A stretch of DNA of 64,000 nucleotides from Dactylosporangium siamense (GTDB lineage: Bacteria; Actinomycetota; Actinomycetes; Mycobacteriales; Micromonosporaceae): NCBI RefSeq assembly GCF_016862795.1, contig NZ_BONQ01000184.1, positions 1 through 64,000 on the forward strand, given 5' to 3'. Both the position numbers and the translations under genes were made by a program. Within the stretch, counting starts at the first letter, position 1, and the number at the start of each line of letters is the position of its first letter. Positions 52,474 through 62,332 of the stretch are shown in pieces. The notes below the pieces were generated by a model that searched no databases, had not been told where the DNA came from, and was given only the letters and a program-made list of their open reading frames with translations.

Positions 52474-53457
52474 ATGACGAACATCCCGGCGATAGCCATC
52501 ACCGGCCTGCGCAGGTCGTACGGCAGCCAGGTGGTGCTCAACGGCATCGACCTGCAGGTGCCCGAGGGCATCATCTTCTCGCTGCTCGGCCCCAACGGGG
52601 CCGGCAAGACCACCATGGTCCAGATCCTGTCGACCCTCATCCGTGCGGACGCGGGTGAGGTCCGCGTCTGCGGTCACGACGTGCTCCGTGATCCCGATCG
52701 CGTCCGAGCGGCGATCGGGGTCACCGGCCAGTTCTCCGCGGTGGACAGCTTCCTCACCGGCGAGGAGAACCTGCGGCTCATGGCCGACCTGCACCGCCTG
52801 GGCCGGGCCGAGGGGCGGCGGCGGACAGCGGACCTGCTGGAGCGGTTCGGCCTCGGGGAGGCGGCGGGGAAGCCCGCCGTGATGTACTCCGGCGGCATGC
52901 GGCGCCGGCTCGACCTCGCCATGGGCCTCATCGGCAACCCCCGGGTGGTCTTCCTCGACGAGCCGACCACCGGGCTGGACCCGCGCAGCCGGCGCGACAT
53001 GTGGCAGATCGTCCGGGACCTCGCCGCCCGGGGTGTGACGATCCTCCTCACCACGCAGCACCTCGAGGAGGCGGACCAGCTCGCCGACCGGATCGCCCTG
53101 CTCGACCGTGGCGGGCTCGTCGCCGAGGGCACCCCGGCCGAGCTCAAGCGGCTGGTGCCCGGTGGGCACGTCGAGCTGCGGTTCGCCGACGGCCGCGCCC
53201 TGACCACTGCCGCCGCGATCCTGGACGTCGCACCGGAACCGGCCGACGAGTCGCTGGTCCTGCGGGTGCCCGGCGACGGTGGCGTCCGCTCGCTGAAGGT
53301 GCTGCTCGACCGCCTCGACGCGGCCGCGGTGCAGGTGGACGGGCTCACCGTGCAGACACCCGACCTGGACGACGTGTTCTTCGCCGTGACCGGTCAGGCC
53401 GCCTCGGCCGCTGCTCCGGCAATCGCTTCCGCCTCCGGAAAGGTGACCGCACGATGA
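52474..53457 (+). CDS. DrrA-like ABC exporter ATPase
   Basis: 327 residues from ATG 52474. Walker A GPNGAGKTT, Q-loop GQFSAVD, signature YSGGMRRRLDLAMGLIG, Walker B VVFLDEPTTGLDP, H-loop LLTTQHLEEAD, and a DrrA-type C-terminal domain ending PDLDDVFFAVTG. Daunorubicin-resistance-type exporter subunit. Overlaps the permease start by 4 bp. Probable control by the SARP-like repeat upstream. Confidence 0.93.
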   Translation: MTNIPAIAITGLRRSYGSQVVLNGIDLQVPEGIIFSLLGPNGAGKTTMVQILSTLIRADAGEVRVCGHDVLRDPDRVRAAIGVTGQFSAVDSFLTGEENLRLMADLHRLGRAEGRRRTADLLERFGLGEAAGKPAVMYSGGMRRRLDLAMGLIGNPRVVFLDEPTTGLDPRSRRDMWQIVRDLAARGVTILLTTQHLEEADQLADRIALLDRGGLVAEGTPAELKRLVPGGHVELRFADGRALTTAAAILDVAPEPADESLVLRVPGDGGVRSLKVLLDRLDAAAVQVDGLTVQTPDLDDVFFAVTGQAASAAAPAIASASGKVTAR

Positions 53458-54245
53458 CCACGATGACCCTGGCCGTCCGCGACTCGGCCACGATGCTGCG
53501 CCGTCAGCTGCGGCACACCTCGCGCAACCTGTCCACGATGCTGTCGCTGCTCGCCGTGCCGATCATCATCCTGCTGCTGTTCGTCTACGTGCTCGGCGGC
53601 ACGCTCGGCGTCGGCCTTGGCGGCGGGTCGGGCGGTCGTGGCGTCTACGTCAACTACGTCACGCCCGGCATCCTGCTCATCACCATCGCCGGCGCCGTTC
53701 AGGCCACCGCGATCGCGGTGGCGATGGACATGACGGAGGGCATCATCGCGCGGTTCCGGACCATGGCGATCGCCCGCATGTCGGTCCTGACCGGGCACGT
53801 GCTGGGCAGCGTGCTGCAGACCCTGTTCCAGCTCGCCGTCGTCCTCGCCGTGGCCGTGCTCGTCGGCTTCCGGCCCGACGCGACCGCGATCGAGTGGCTG
53901 GCCGCGGCCGGGGTCCTCGCCGCGACGACGCTCGCCCTGGTGTGGCTGGCTGTCGCGATGGGCCTGGTGGCGAAGACCGTCGCGGGGGCCAGCAACCTGC
54001 CCATGCCCCTGCTGCTGCTGCCCTTGTTCGGTAGCGGGTTCGTGCCCACCGACACGTTGCCGGTCGGGCTGCGGTGGTTCGCCGACTACCAGCCGTTCAC
54101 CCCGATCATGGAGACGCTGCGCGGCCTGCTCCTCGGCACCCCGATCGGCAACAGCGTGGTGCTCGCGCTCGGCTGGTGCGCCGTGATCGCACTGGTCGGC
54201 TACGTGTGGGCGAAGCGGCTCTACAACCGGGACCGCACCCGCTGA
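53454..54245 (+). CDS. DrrB-like ABC-2 exporter permease
   Basis: 263 residues, six membrane helices; VTPGILLITIAGAVQATAIA, MTEGIIARFRTMAIARMSVL and LPLFGSGFVPTDTLP are DrrB hallmarks. Pairs with the preceding ATPase. Convergent with the AfsR-like regulator, whose intact frame would end about 55 bp away. Confidence 0.93.
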   Translation: MTTMTLAVRDSATMLRRQLRHTSRNLSTMLSLLAVPIIILLLFVYVLGGTLGVGLGGGSGGRGVYVNYVTPGILLITIAGAVQATAIAVAMDMTEGIIARFRTMAIARMSVLTGHVLGSVLQTLFQLAVVLAVAVLVGFRPDATAIEWLAAAGVLAATTLALVWLAVAMGLVAKTVAGASNLPMPLLLLPLFGSGFVPTDTLPVGLRWFADYQPFTPIMETLRGLLLGTPIGNSVVLALGWCAVIALVGYVWAKRLYNRDRTR

Positions 54246-54299
54246 CCAGTCCTCGCGGCCCGGTTCCGGCGTGCCGGGCCCGGGCCGCGTCGTCGGGCC

Positions 54300-57200
54300 T
54301 CACTGATCGAGCTGGCACCCGTCCGCGGTCGTCTCCTGATCGATCGGGCGCTCGAGCAGGAGGTCTGCCGCCGCCGCGCGGATTCCGGCCCGGTCCAGGC
54401 CGGCGTAGGACGACACGGCCTCCTCGTACGCTGCCCGGTCGGCCTGCTCGGCATCCGCGCGGGCCGACGCGGCGGCCATCGTCGGCTGGAAGTTGCGCAG
54501 GAACCGGCTCCGCTCGGCCAGCGCGATCATCCGGGCCGCCGACCGGGCGAGGTCCGGGTCGTCGCTCCATCTGGCGCGCCAGGTCCGCCGTGGCGATGGC
54601 CAGCAGCAGGGTGCCGCAGATCGTCTGCTCGATCAGGTGCGGCGGCGGACTGACCAGCGGATGGGTCAACAGGTGCGTCAGCCGTCCCGGCAGCGCGTCG
54701 GCGACGTCGGCGACGAGGTCGAGCCGGCCGTGCCGGGCGTGCGCGACGACGGCCACCGACCGCGCCTCCACCACCCACGGGTCCAGTTCGAGCGGGACAC
54801 CGGCGGACGCGGTGGTGCCGACCTCCCGGACCCGGTCGACGACGCGGCGCCACAGCCGCAGGCCGGCCTCCACCTCACCGCGGGCGAGCAGCACCTCGCC
54901 CCGGATGCCGAGGTCGTAGCCGACCGTCCTGACCTCCTCCTCGTCGAGCGCGACCTGCGTGAGTCCGTCCAGCCACCGCTCTGCCTCGACGGTGTCGCCG
55001 ATCTGCAGGTTGGCCAGCACGAGCCAGGCCCGGACACCGACCGCGTCGACCCGGGCGCCGAGTCGCTGCAGCAGCGGCAGCGCCGCGACCAGGTGATCAC
55101 GGGCCTGCGCACCCTGCTCCAGCTGCAGACAGAGCTCGGCCACCCGGCCGTGGCCGAGCGAGCGCAGCCACGGCAGGTCCCGGTCGGTGAAGACGTCAAG
55201 CGCCTCCCGGGCGGTCTTCAGCGCCGTGTCGACGTCGCCTGCGGTCTGCCAGGAGTAGCTGGCGAGCAGGTTCGCGGTGCCGGACAGCAGCGGCTCGGTG
55301 CTGTCGCACAGCCGTTGCAACGCCACCGGGTCGCCCAGCGCGCCGATCACCGGGCCGATCGCCCGGATCACCGTGTCCGGCTGGGCCAGGCCGAGCCGGC
55401 GCAGCGCGACGACCGCCCGCGCCGGCCGTGGCCCCTCGGCGCCGAACGTCGACACCACGGCTATGGTCAGGGCGGCCCGGGTCAGCTCGACAAAGGCCGG
55501 CTCCGGCCGGTAGTGCGACAGCGACCAGGAGGTCTGCCGGATCAGCGTCGTGAGCCGCGGGTGGTCCGACTGGAGGCTCCACAGGCCGCCGAGCACCGCG
55601 GCGATCGCCGCGACGGTGGGCCGGTCGTCGCGGCCGAGCGCCAGCCGGAGCGCCTGGAGCAGGTTCTCCTGCTCCGCCTGGACCGCGTCGAGCGCGTCGT
55701 AGGGGTCGGCGCCGAGCAGGCTCGCGTGGTTGGTCATGCCGAACACCCGTGCCCACCCCAGAAACGCGGTCGTCACGTCGTCGGTCTCACCCGCCGCCGT
55801 CAAACGCGCGGCACTGAACTCCCGGACCGTCTCGAGCATCCGCAGCCGGCTGCCCGACGGGGTGTCGTACACCTTGATCAGCGAGTGGTCGACCAGGTGC
55901 TCGAGCACCATGAGCACGTCCACCGTGCGCGTGTCCGTGGGCGGCGCTTCGAGCAGCAGGCGCGCGGAGCCGGTGGTGAACCCGTCGGGGAACACCGACA
56001 GTGCCCGCATCGCCGCCTGGCCGGCCGGTTCGAGCAGGTTCCAGCTCCAGTCGACAACCGCGTGCAGCGTGTGGTGGCGTTGCGGGGCATCCCGGGCACC
56101 GCCGCGCAACAGGCCGAACCGGTCGTCGAGCCGCCGGGCGATTTCGGCCACCGACATGATCCGCACCCGTGCGGCGGCGAGCTCGACCGCGAGCGGCAGC
56201 CCGTCGAGGTGGCGGCACAGCTCCTCCACGGTTGCCGCGGGCAGGTCGACGCCCAGCCGCGCCGCCCGCGCCCGCTGCCCGAACAGCTCGACGCTCACCG
56301 GCAGGCTCAGCGCCGGCAACTGGTAGACCGACTCCGACAACAATCCCAGCCGCGTCCGGCTGGTCGTGAGGATCCGCAGTTCGGCGGTCATCGACACCAG
56401 CGTGTGGACCAGGTCGGCGGCTCCGGCGACGACGTGCTCGCAGTTGTCCAGCACCAGCAGGGACGGGTTGGTGGCGAGCGCGGCCGTGATGGCGACGGCG
56501 ACGTCGCCAGTGCCCGAGGTGTGCCCGACCGCGCCCGGCGTCCGGTGCTCGCCCACCCCGAGGGCCGTCGCCACCTCGCGGGCCACGTCGTCGTCGGCGA
56601 CGATGCCGGCGAGCGGCACGAGCGTGACCGTCGGCACCTCGGCGCGGCGGGCGACGGCGTTGGCGAGCCGGGTCTTGCCGAGACCGCCGGGCCCGACGAT
56701 CGAGGTCACGCGGGAGGTCCGCAGCAGCGCCTCCACCGCGGCGACGTCCTCGTCCCGGCCGAGCAGCGGGTTGGGCTCGTACGCGACGCCGTGCCGGACC
56801 AGTGGCACCATGCCGTGCAGCAGCCGCCGGTGCTCGTCCTGCAGCGCAGGGCCAGGATCGGTGCCGAGCTCATTGCGCAGCGCCCGCCGGTAGGCGTCGT
56901 AGCGGGCCAGCGCCGTGGCCGGACCGACCGTCACCGCCTCGCACCGCAGCAGCTCGAGCAACACCTCCTCGTCGCGCGGCCGCTCGGCGGCCAGCTCGGC
57001 CAGCCGGTCCACCGCCTCGGCCGGCCGGCTGAGCCGGGCGAGGCAGAGCGAGCGGGCCCGCACCAGGGTGCGGTAGGTGTCCCGCCGCTCCGCCCGTAAC
57101 GCGGTCACCGGGCCGTCGGCGTCATCGGCCGGGCCGGGCCCGGCGCCACCCCACAGCGCCAGGCCGGCGTCGGCGTGCGACAGCGCGGCGGCGTGGTCGC

Positions 57201-57531
57201 CGGCACGCGAGCACCGGGCGGCCGCCGCGGCCCGGACCAGCACCGCCGAGCTGTCGACCTGGTCCTCGGTCAGCGCCAGCCGGTAGCCGGTCACGGTCCG
57301 CACGACGATGTCGGCGCCGAGCTGGGACCGCGCGCGGGAGACAAGGATCTGCAGGGCCTTGGGCGGGTTCTCCGGCTGCTCGTCCGGCCAGAGCCCGTCG
57401 ACCAGCCGACCGACGCCGCAGCCGGTCTGCAGGTCACCGGCGAGCAGGGCGATGAGACCCTGCAGCCGTGGACCCGCGATCTCCCGGTCACGGAAGGCGA
57501 TCCGGGACAGCAGGACAAGATCGGGGACCAC
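54300..57531 (-). pseudogene. AfsR/SARP-type BTAD-STAND regulator with a C-terminal frameshift
   Basis: GTG 57531 opens a SARP winged helix (residues 5-85), BTAD domain (95-235), a STAND NTPase with Walker A VGPGGLGKT and Walker B LLVLDNCEHV, and a helical TPR-like region. The frame is coherent to about 54570, then turns Arg/Pro-rich and would run to 54106 antisense to the permease. A shift of one base near 54560-54590 restores a natural tail (SDDPDLARSAARMIALAERS ... ATADGCQLDQ-like) ending at 54300. Only the last 90 or so residues are affected, so the DNA-binding part may work; alternatively the shift is a sequencing error. Probably regulates the flanking exporters. Confidence 0.75.
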
Positions 57532-57609
57532 GGCACCAGCCTATCGATCCCGGGCGCGGCAGGTGGCGGTCGGCGAGGCGGACCACCTGCGCCGCTACTG
57601 CCGCTGCAG

Positions 57610-57676
57610 GAGTCCGGCACCGCCGGCATGGTTCGGATCGGGTAGCCGGCGGCCTGCACACGCACGACGACACGGG
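57610..57676. repeat. 67-bp repeat upstream of MMPL exporter, copy 2
   Basis: Second copy of 52304-52370, same orientation, 53 bp before the MMPL start and just upstream of the AfsR-like gene start on the other strand. Confidence 0.75.
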
Positions 57677-57699
57677 GTGGGGTCCGGCAGGATCGTGGT

Positions 57700-57724
57700 G
57701 TCTCCAAGCATGCGGATTGGAGAC
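57700..57724 (+). promoter_or_regulatory. Inverted repeat covering the MMPL ribosome-binding site
   Basis: GTCTCCAA (57700-57707), 9-nt loop, TTGGAGAC (57717-57724): perfect 8-bp arms. The 3' arm contains the GGAG that serves GTG 57730. In RNA the hairpin would hide the ribosome site; in DNA it could be a dimeric repressor operator. Confidence 0.6.
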
Positions 57725-57729
57725 GACCT

Positions 57730-59919
57730 GTGGCAGCGACGTTGGCTCGGCTCGGCCGGTGGTGTTTCCGCCGCCGGGGTCTGGTGGTCCTCGGGTGGCT
57801 GGTGATCCTGGCCGGGGTGATCGTCGGCGGGCTGAGCGCCCCGTCGGTCCCCGACGACGACTTCTCGGTCCCCGGCGTCGAGTCGCAGCAGGCGTTCGAC
57901 GTGCTGCGGGAGCGGTTCCCCGGGATCACGGCCGATGCGGGCGGCGCGACGGTCGTGTTCGTGGCCCCAGCGGGCGGGCAGGTGACGGCGGCGCCGCACC
58001 GGGAGGCCGTCGAGGCAGCGGTGCGGCGGCTCGCCGGCGGCGGGCAGGTGGCCATGGTGTCCGACCCGTTCGAGGGCGGCGCGGTCAGCGGCGACGGGTC
58101 GGCGGCGTACGCGAGCGTGACCTACACCGTCGGCGCGGCCGGGGTCAGCGACGCCAGCCGCGCGGAGATCGCCGCCGCCGCCGGCACCGCCCGGCAGGCC
58201 GGGCTGACGGTCGAGGCCGGCGGCAGCGCCCTCGAGGGTGGCGGGGGCGGACCGGCGGGCACCGCCGAGCTGATCGCCGTGGCCCTCGCGGCGGTGGTCC
58301 TGGTGGTCACCCTGGGGTCGCTGATCGCGGCGGGGCTGTCGCTGCTGACCGCGTTGCTCGGGGTCGCGGTGAGCATGCTGTCGATCCTGGCGCTCAGCGA
58401 CGCGCTCGGGCTGTCCGCGACGACCGGGACCCTCGCGCTCATGCTGGGTCTCGCGGTCGGGATCGACTATGCCCTGTTCGTGGTGTCGCGGTACCGCGAG
58501 GAACGGGCCCGTGGGCTGCCGGCGGTGGAGGCGGTGTCGCTGGCGGCCGGCACCGCCGGTTCGGCCGTGGCCTTCGCCGGGCTGACGGTGGTGATCGCGC
58601 TGGCGGGGCTGACCGTCGTCGGCATCCCGATGCTGACGAAGATGGGCCTGACCGCGGTCGCGGCGGTGGTGGTGGCGGTGCTGATCGCGCTCACCCTCGT
58701 GCCGGCGGTCCTCGGGTTCGCGCCCGAGAAGGTGCTGTCCCGGGCCGCGCGCCGCGGCTCCGGGAGCACCAGGACCGGCGCGGGCGGCACCCGGTGGGCG
58801 CGGTTCGTGCTGCGCCGGCCGGTGGCGGTCCTCACCCTGGGGGTGGTGCTGCTCGGGGCCCTCGCCGTGCCCGCGCTGGGACTGCGGCTGGGCATGCCGG
58901 GCGACGAGGCCAAACCGACCTCGACCACCGAGCGCCGGGCGTACGACGCGCTGGCGAAGGCCTTCGGGCCGGGGTTCAACGGCCCGCTGATGTTCGTGGT
59001 CGACGCGAAGGGCGCCGCCGACCCGCAGGCGGCGGTCGAGGCGATCGCCGGCCGGGTGGCCGGGACCGCCGGCGTGGTGTCGGTGTCGCCGCCGCACTTC
59101 AACGACGCCGGCGACACCGCGATCTTCGACGCCGTCCCGTCCACCAGCCCCACCGACGCCGCGACCATGGAGCTCGTCCGTGACCTGCGGGCGGCGCGCT
59201 CCCGGCTGGCCGCCGGCACCGGCGCGACGTTCCAGGTCACCGGGACCACCGCGGTCAACATCGACCTGGCCGGCAAGATCCAGGGTGCGTTGCTGCCCTA
59301 CCTGGCCACCGTGGTCGGGCTGGCCGTGCTGGTGCTGCTGGTCGTGTTCCGGTCGGTCCTGGTCCCCGTCAAGGCGGCGCTCGGCTTCCTGCTGTCGGTG
59401 CTGGCCGCCCTGGGCGTGCTGGTCATCGTCTTCCAGAAGGGCTTCGCCGCGGACCTGCTCGGCGTGTCGCAGACCGGCCCGATCATGAGCGCGGTGCCGA
59501 TCTTCCTGATCGGGATCGTGTTCGGGCTGGCCATGGACTATGAGGTCTTCCTGGTGTCGCGGATGCGGGAGGCGTACGTCCATGGCGAGGCACCGCGGCA
59601 GGCGATCGAGTCCGGCGTCCGGCACAGTGCCCGCGTCGTCGTCGCCGCCGCGCTGATCATGATGGCGGTGTTCGGCGGCTTCATCAGCGAGCAGGACCAG
59701 TTCATCAAGATGATCGGGCTGAGCCTGGCCAGCGCCGTGCTGTTCGACGCGTTCGTCGTCCGGATGGCGATCGTGCCGGCCGCCCTCGCGCTGCTCGGTC
59801 ACCGCGCCTGGTGGCTGCCGCGCCCGCTCGACCGGGTCCTCCCCCGGGTCGACGTCGAGGGTGGGCACCTCGACCGGAACCCGGTGGCGCCGGTGCCGGT
59901 GGGCAGCGGCGAACGCTGA
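57730..59919 (+). CDS. MMPL/RND-family exporter
   Basis: 729 residues from GTG 57730. Twelve membrane helices in two halves, each with a large external loop after helix 1; proton-relay GLAVGIDYALFVVSRYREE and GIVFGLAMDYEVFLVSRMRE are the MMPL signatures. Exports lipids or hydrophobic drugs with proton coupling. In an operon with the two-component pair downstream (57-bp gap). Translation may be controlled by the hairpin over its ribosome site. Confidence 0.95.
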   Translation: MAATLARLGRWCFRRRGLVVLGWLVILAGVIVGGLSAPSVPDDDFSVPGVESQQAFDVLRERFPGITADAGGATVVFVAPAGGQVTAAPHREAVEAAVRRLAGGGQVAMVSDPFEGGAVSGDGSAAYASVTYTVGAAGVSDASRAEIAAAAGTARQAGLTVEAGGSALEGGGGGPAGTAELIAVALAAVVLVVTLGSLIAAGLSLLTALLGVAVSMLSILALSDALGLSATTGTLALMLGLAVGIDYALFVVSRYREERARGLPAVEAVSLAAGTAGSAVAFAGLTVVIALAGLTVVGIPMLTKMGLTAVAAVVVAVLIALTLVPAVLGFAPEKVLSRAARRGSGSTRTGAGGTRWARFVLRRPVAVLTLGVVLLGALAVPALGLRLGMPGDEAKPTSTTERRAYDALAKAFGPGFNGPLMFVVDAKGAADPQAAVEAIAGRVAGTAGVVSVSPPHFNDAGDTAIFDAVPSTSPTDAATMELVRDLRAARSRLAAGTGATFQVTGTTAVNIDLAGKIQGALLPYLATVVGLAVLVLLVVFRSVLVPVKAALGFLLSVLAALGVLVIVFQKGFAADLLGVSQTGPIMSAVPIFLIGIVFGLAMDYEVFLVSRMREAYVHGEAPRQAIESGVRHSARVVVAAALIMMAVFGGFISEQDQFIKMIGLSLASAVLFDAFVVRMAIVPAALALLGHRAWWLPRPLDRVLPRVDVEGGHLDRNPVAPVPVGSGER

Positions 59920-59976
59920 ACGTGGGCCACGGCCACACGGGATACTCGACGTCGGCACGGGACACGAGGAGCGCGA

Positions 59977-61140
59977 GTGGAGTACGCCGAGCGGCATCCG
60001 CGGCTGACCGACGCCGCCGTCGCGGTCGCGTTGCTCGCCGGCGCGGTCCTCGGGGTGCACCTCGTCGGCCCGGGCGAGGGCCGGCCGAGCGGTCTCTGGG
60101 TCGCCGACGTGCTGGCCGGGCTGGCCTGCCTGGCGCTGCTCAAGGCCCGGGAGCAGCCGCGGGCCGTGGTCGTGGTGACCACGGCCTGCGCGGTCGTGAT
60201 GGGTGCCCTCGGCTACCTGCTCACCCCGTTGCTGCTGGCTCCGGTGATGGTCGCGCTGTACTGGCTGGCCGCCTCCGTCGCCGCCCGGACCGCGTGGATC
60301 TACGGCGGCTGCAGCACCGCGCTGGTCGTCGGTGCCGCCGTCGGGATCGACGACCTCGACCAGACGGTGGTGCTGCGCATCATCGGGCCGGCCCTGTGGC
60401 TGCTGCTGCCGCTGTCGATGGGCAGCCGGTCCCGCCTGCGCCTGGCCTACCTCGACGCGGTCCACGCCCGGGCCGAGCACGCCGAGCGGACCCGCGAGGA
60501 AGAGGCCCGGCTGCGGGTCACGGAGGAACGCATGCGCATCGCCCGCGACCTGCACGACGTGGTCGCCCATCACATGGCGGTGGCCAACGCCCAGGCCGGC
60601 ACGGCGGCGCACCTGCTCGGCAGCGACCCGGACCTCACCCGCAGGCTCCTCGCCGACCTGCAGGTCACCACCTCCTCGGTCATGCTCGAGCTGCGCGACA
60701 CCGTCGGCGTCCTGCGTCAGGCCGGCGACGCGGATCCGCTCGAACCCGCGCCGGGGCTGGCCCGGCTCCCGGACCTGCTCGAGGTGTGCGGGTCGGCGGG
60801 GCTCGCGGTCACGCTCACCGTCGAGGGCGAGCCGCGGGACCTGCCGCCCGGGGTCGACCTGACCGCCTACCGCATCGTCCAGGAGGCCCTGACGAACGCC
60901 ACGAAGTACGCCGCGCCGGCAACGGCCACCCTGCGCCTGCGGTACACCAGCAGCACGCTGACGATCATGGTGGCTAACGCCACCCGTACCGACGCCGCAG
61001 CACGCGACACGAACGGCTTCGGCATCATCGGCATGCGGGAGCGGGCCCACGCGGTCGGGGGTGAGCTGCGGGTGCACGCCGCCGGCGCCGGTTTCGAGGT
61101 CGTCACGGCCCTTCCGCTGCACCGCGGGGTGGCGCCGTGA
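59977..61140 (+). CDS. NarL-class sensor histidine kinase
   Basis: 387 residues from GTG 59977. Membrane segments between residues 14 and 150, coiled coil, HisKA_3 with phospho-His in IARDLHDVVAHHMAVANAQA, HATPase (YRIVQEALTNATKYAAPA; NGFGIIGMRERA). Overlaps the regulator start by 4 bp (GTGA). Probably controls the MMPL exporter upstream. Confidence 0.93.
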   Translation: MEYAERHPRLTDAAVAVALLAGAVLGVHLVGPGEGRPSGLWVADVLAGLACLALLKAREQPRAVVVVTTACAVVMGALGYLLTPLLLAPVMVALYWLAASVAARTAWIYGGCSTALVVGAAVGIDDLDQTVVLRIIGPALWLLLPLSMGSRSRLRLAYLDAVHARAEHAERTREEEARLRVTEERMRIARDLHDVVAHHMAVANAQAGTAAHLLGSDPDLTRRLLADLQVTTSSVMLELRDTVGVLRQAGDADPLEPAPGLARLPDLLEVCGSAGLAVTLTVEGEPRDLPPGVDLTAYRIVQEALTNATKYAAPATATLRLRYTSSTLTIMVANATRTDAAARDTNGFGIIGMRERAHAVGGELRVHAAGAGFEVVTALPLHRGVAP

Positions 61141-61811
61141 CGGTCCGCGTCCTCCTCGCCGACGACCAGGCGCTGCTGCGCGGCACCTTCCGGATGCTGA
61201 TCGACTCGTGCCCGGATCTGGAGGTCGTCGCCGAGGCCGCCGACGGCGCGCAGGCCGTCGAGCTGGCCCGGGCGCACCGGCCCGACGTGGTCGTGATGGA
61301 CATCCGGATGCCCGGCACCGACGGCCTGACCGCCACCGGGACCATCTGCGCCGACCCCGAGCTGACCGGCACCCGGGTGCTCATCCTGACCACGTTCGAG
61401 AACGACGAGCACGTCGCCCGTGCCCTGCGCGCCGGCGCCAGCGGCTTCCTCGGCAAGTACGTCACCACTGACGCGCTGCTCGAGGCGATCCGCACCGTCG
61501 CCGCCGGCGACAGCCTGCTGTCCCCGGGCGCGACCAGGGCGCTCATCGCACAGTTCCTGGCCACCCCGCCGCCGGGGCCGGCCGCCGCGCCGGCCGCCGC
61601 GCCCGGCCTCGGGGACCTGACCAGCCGCGAGCTGGAGGTCATGAAGCTGGCCGCCGACGGCCGGTCCAACGCCGAGATCGCCGGCGAGCTGCACCTCAGC
61701 GTGCTCACCGTGCGCACGCACGTCCAGCGGGCGATGGCGAAGCTCGGCGCCCGCGACCGGGCCCAGCTCGTCGTCCTGGCCTACAAGAGCGGTCTCATGT
61801 CACCGGACTGA
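61137..61811 (+). CDS. NarL/LuxR-type response regulator
   Basis: 224 residues from GTG 61137. Receiver (RVLLADDQALLRGTFRML; phospho-Asp in VVVMDIRMPG; Lys in FLGKYV), Pro/Ala linker, and LuxR HTH (LTSRELEVMKLAADGRSNAE, HLSVLTVRTHVQRAMAKLG). Forms a pair with the preceding kinase. Its end overlaps the LysR remnant on the other strand by 17 bp. Confidence 0.93.
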   Translation: MTVRVLLADDQALLRGTFRMLIDSCPDLEVVAEAADGAQAVELARAHRPDVVVMDIRMPGTDGLTATGTICADPELTGTRVLILTTFENDEHVARALRAGASGFLGKYVTTDALLEAIRTVAAGDSLLSPGATRALIAQFLATPPPGPAAAPAAAPGLGDLTSRELEVMKLAADGRSNAEIAGELHLSVLTVRTHVQRAMAKLGARDRAQLVVLAYKSGLMSPD

Positions 61812-62331
61812 TCCCCGCCAGCAGGTCCACGAACTGGGCGAGATGGGCAGACTCCAGGCCGCGGCGGGTGGTGACCGCGGCGACGTGCCGCACCGGCCCG
61901 TAGGGGCCGAGTTCGACGACGGTCTGGTCCGGCGAGTCCTCCAGCGCGACCCGCGGGATCAGGGAGACGCCGACGCCGGCCCGCACCAGGGCCTGGGCGA
62001 ACAAGTAGTCGGTGGTGGTGGCGGCGATGTCCAGCTCGATGCCGATCCGGGCGGCGTAGCGCCGCAGTTGGGCCTCCGTCTTCAGGCAGCCCAGCACCCA
62101 CCGCTGGTCGGCGAGCTCGGCCAGGTCCAGCCGGGTCCGCGCGGCGAGGGGGTGGGTGCGGGGCAGGACGGCGTAGAGCGGGTCGTCGGGCAGCGGGGTC
62201 CATCGCAGCCGGCGCCGTTCGCCGGGGGTCAGTGGCTGCGGTTCGTCGAAGGAGTACGCCAGCGCCAGGTCGACGGCGCCCTGCCGCAGCGAGCGGGACG
62301 TGCTCAACGTGCTGGGCGGCGGCCTCGCCGA
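61795..62331 (-). pseudogene. LysR regulator remnant (effector domain only)
   Basis: From about 62290 down to 61795 the minus strand encodes a LysR effector-domain C-terminal half: LRQGAVDLALAYSFD, LYAVLPRTHPLAARTRLDLA, VLGCLKTEAQLRRYAARIGI, RAGVGVSLIPRVALED. The HTH and first effector subdomain are missing; upstream of 62290 the frame reads Ser/Pro-rich noise abutting the end of the LLM gene. A 5' deletion left only the tail. Confidence 0.75.
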
Positions 62332-62332
62332 G

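Noticed and set aside
57595-61122. Very long open frame on the minus strand opposite the MMPL exporter and kinase
   Set aside because: Its translation is Arg/Gly/His/Asp-rich low-complexity text typical of antisense frames in high-GC DNA, while the plus strand carries clear MMPL and kinase motifs.
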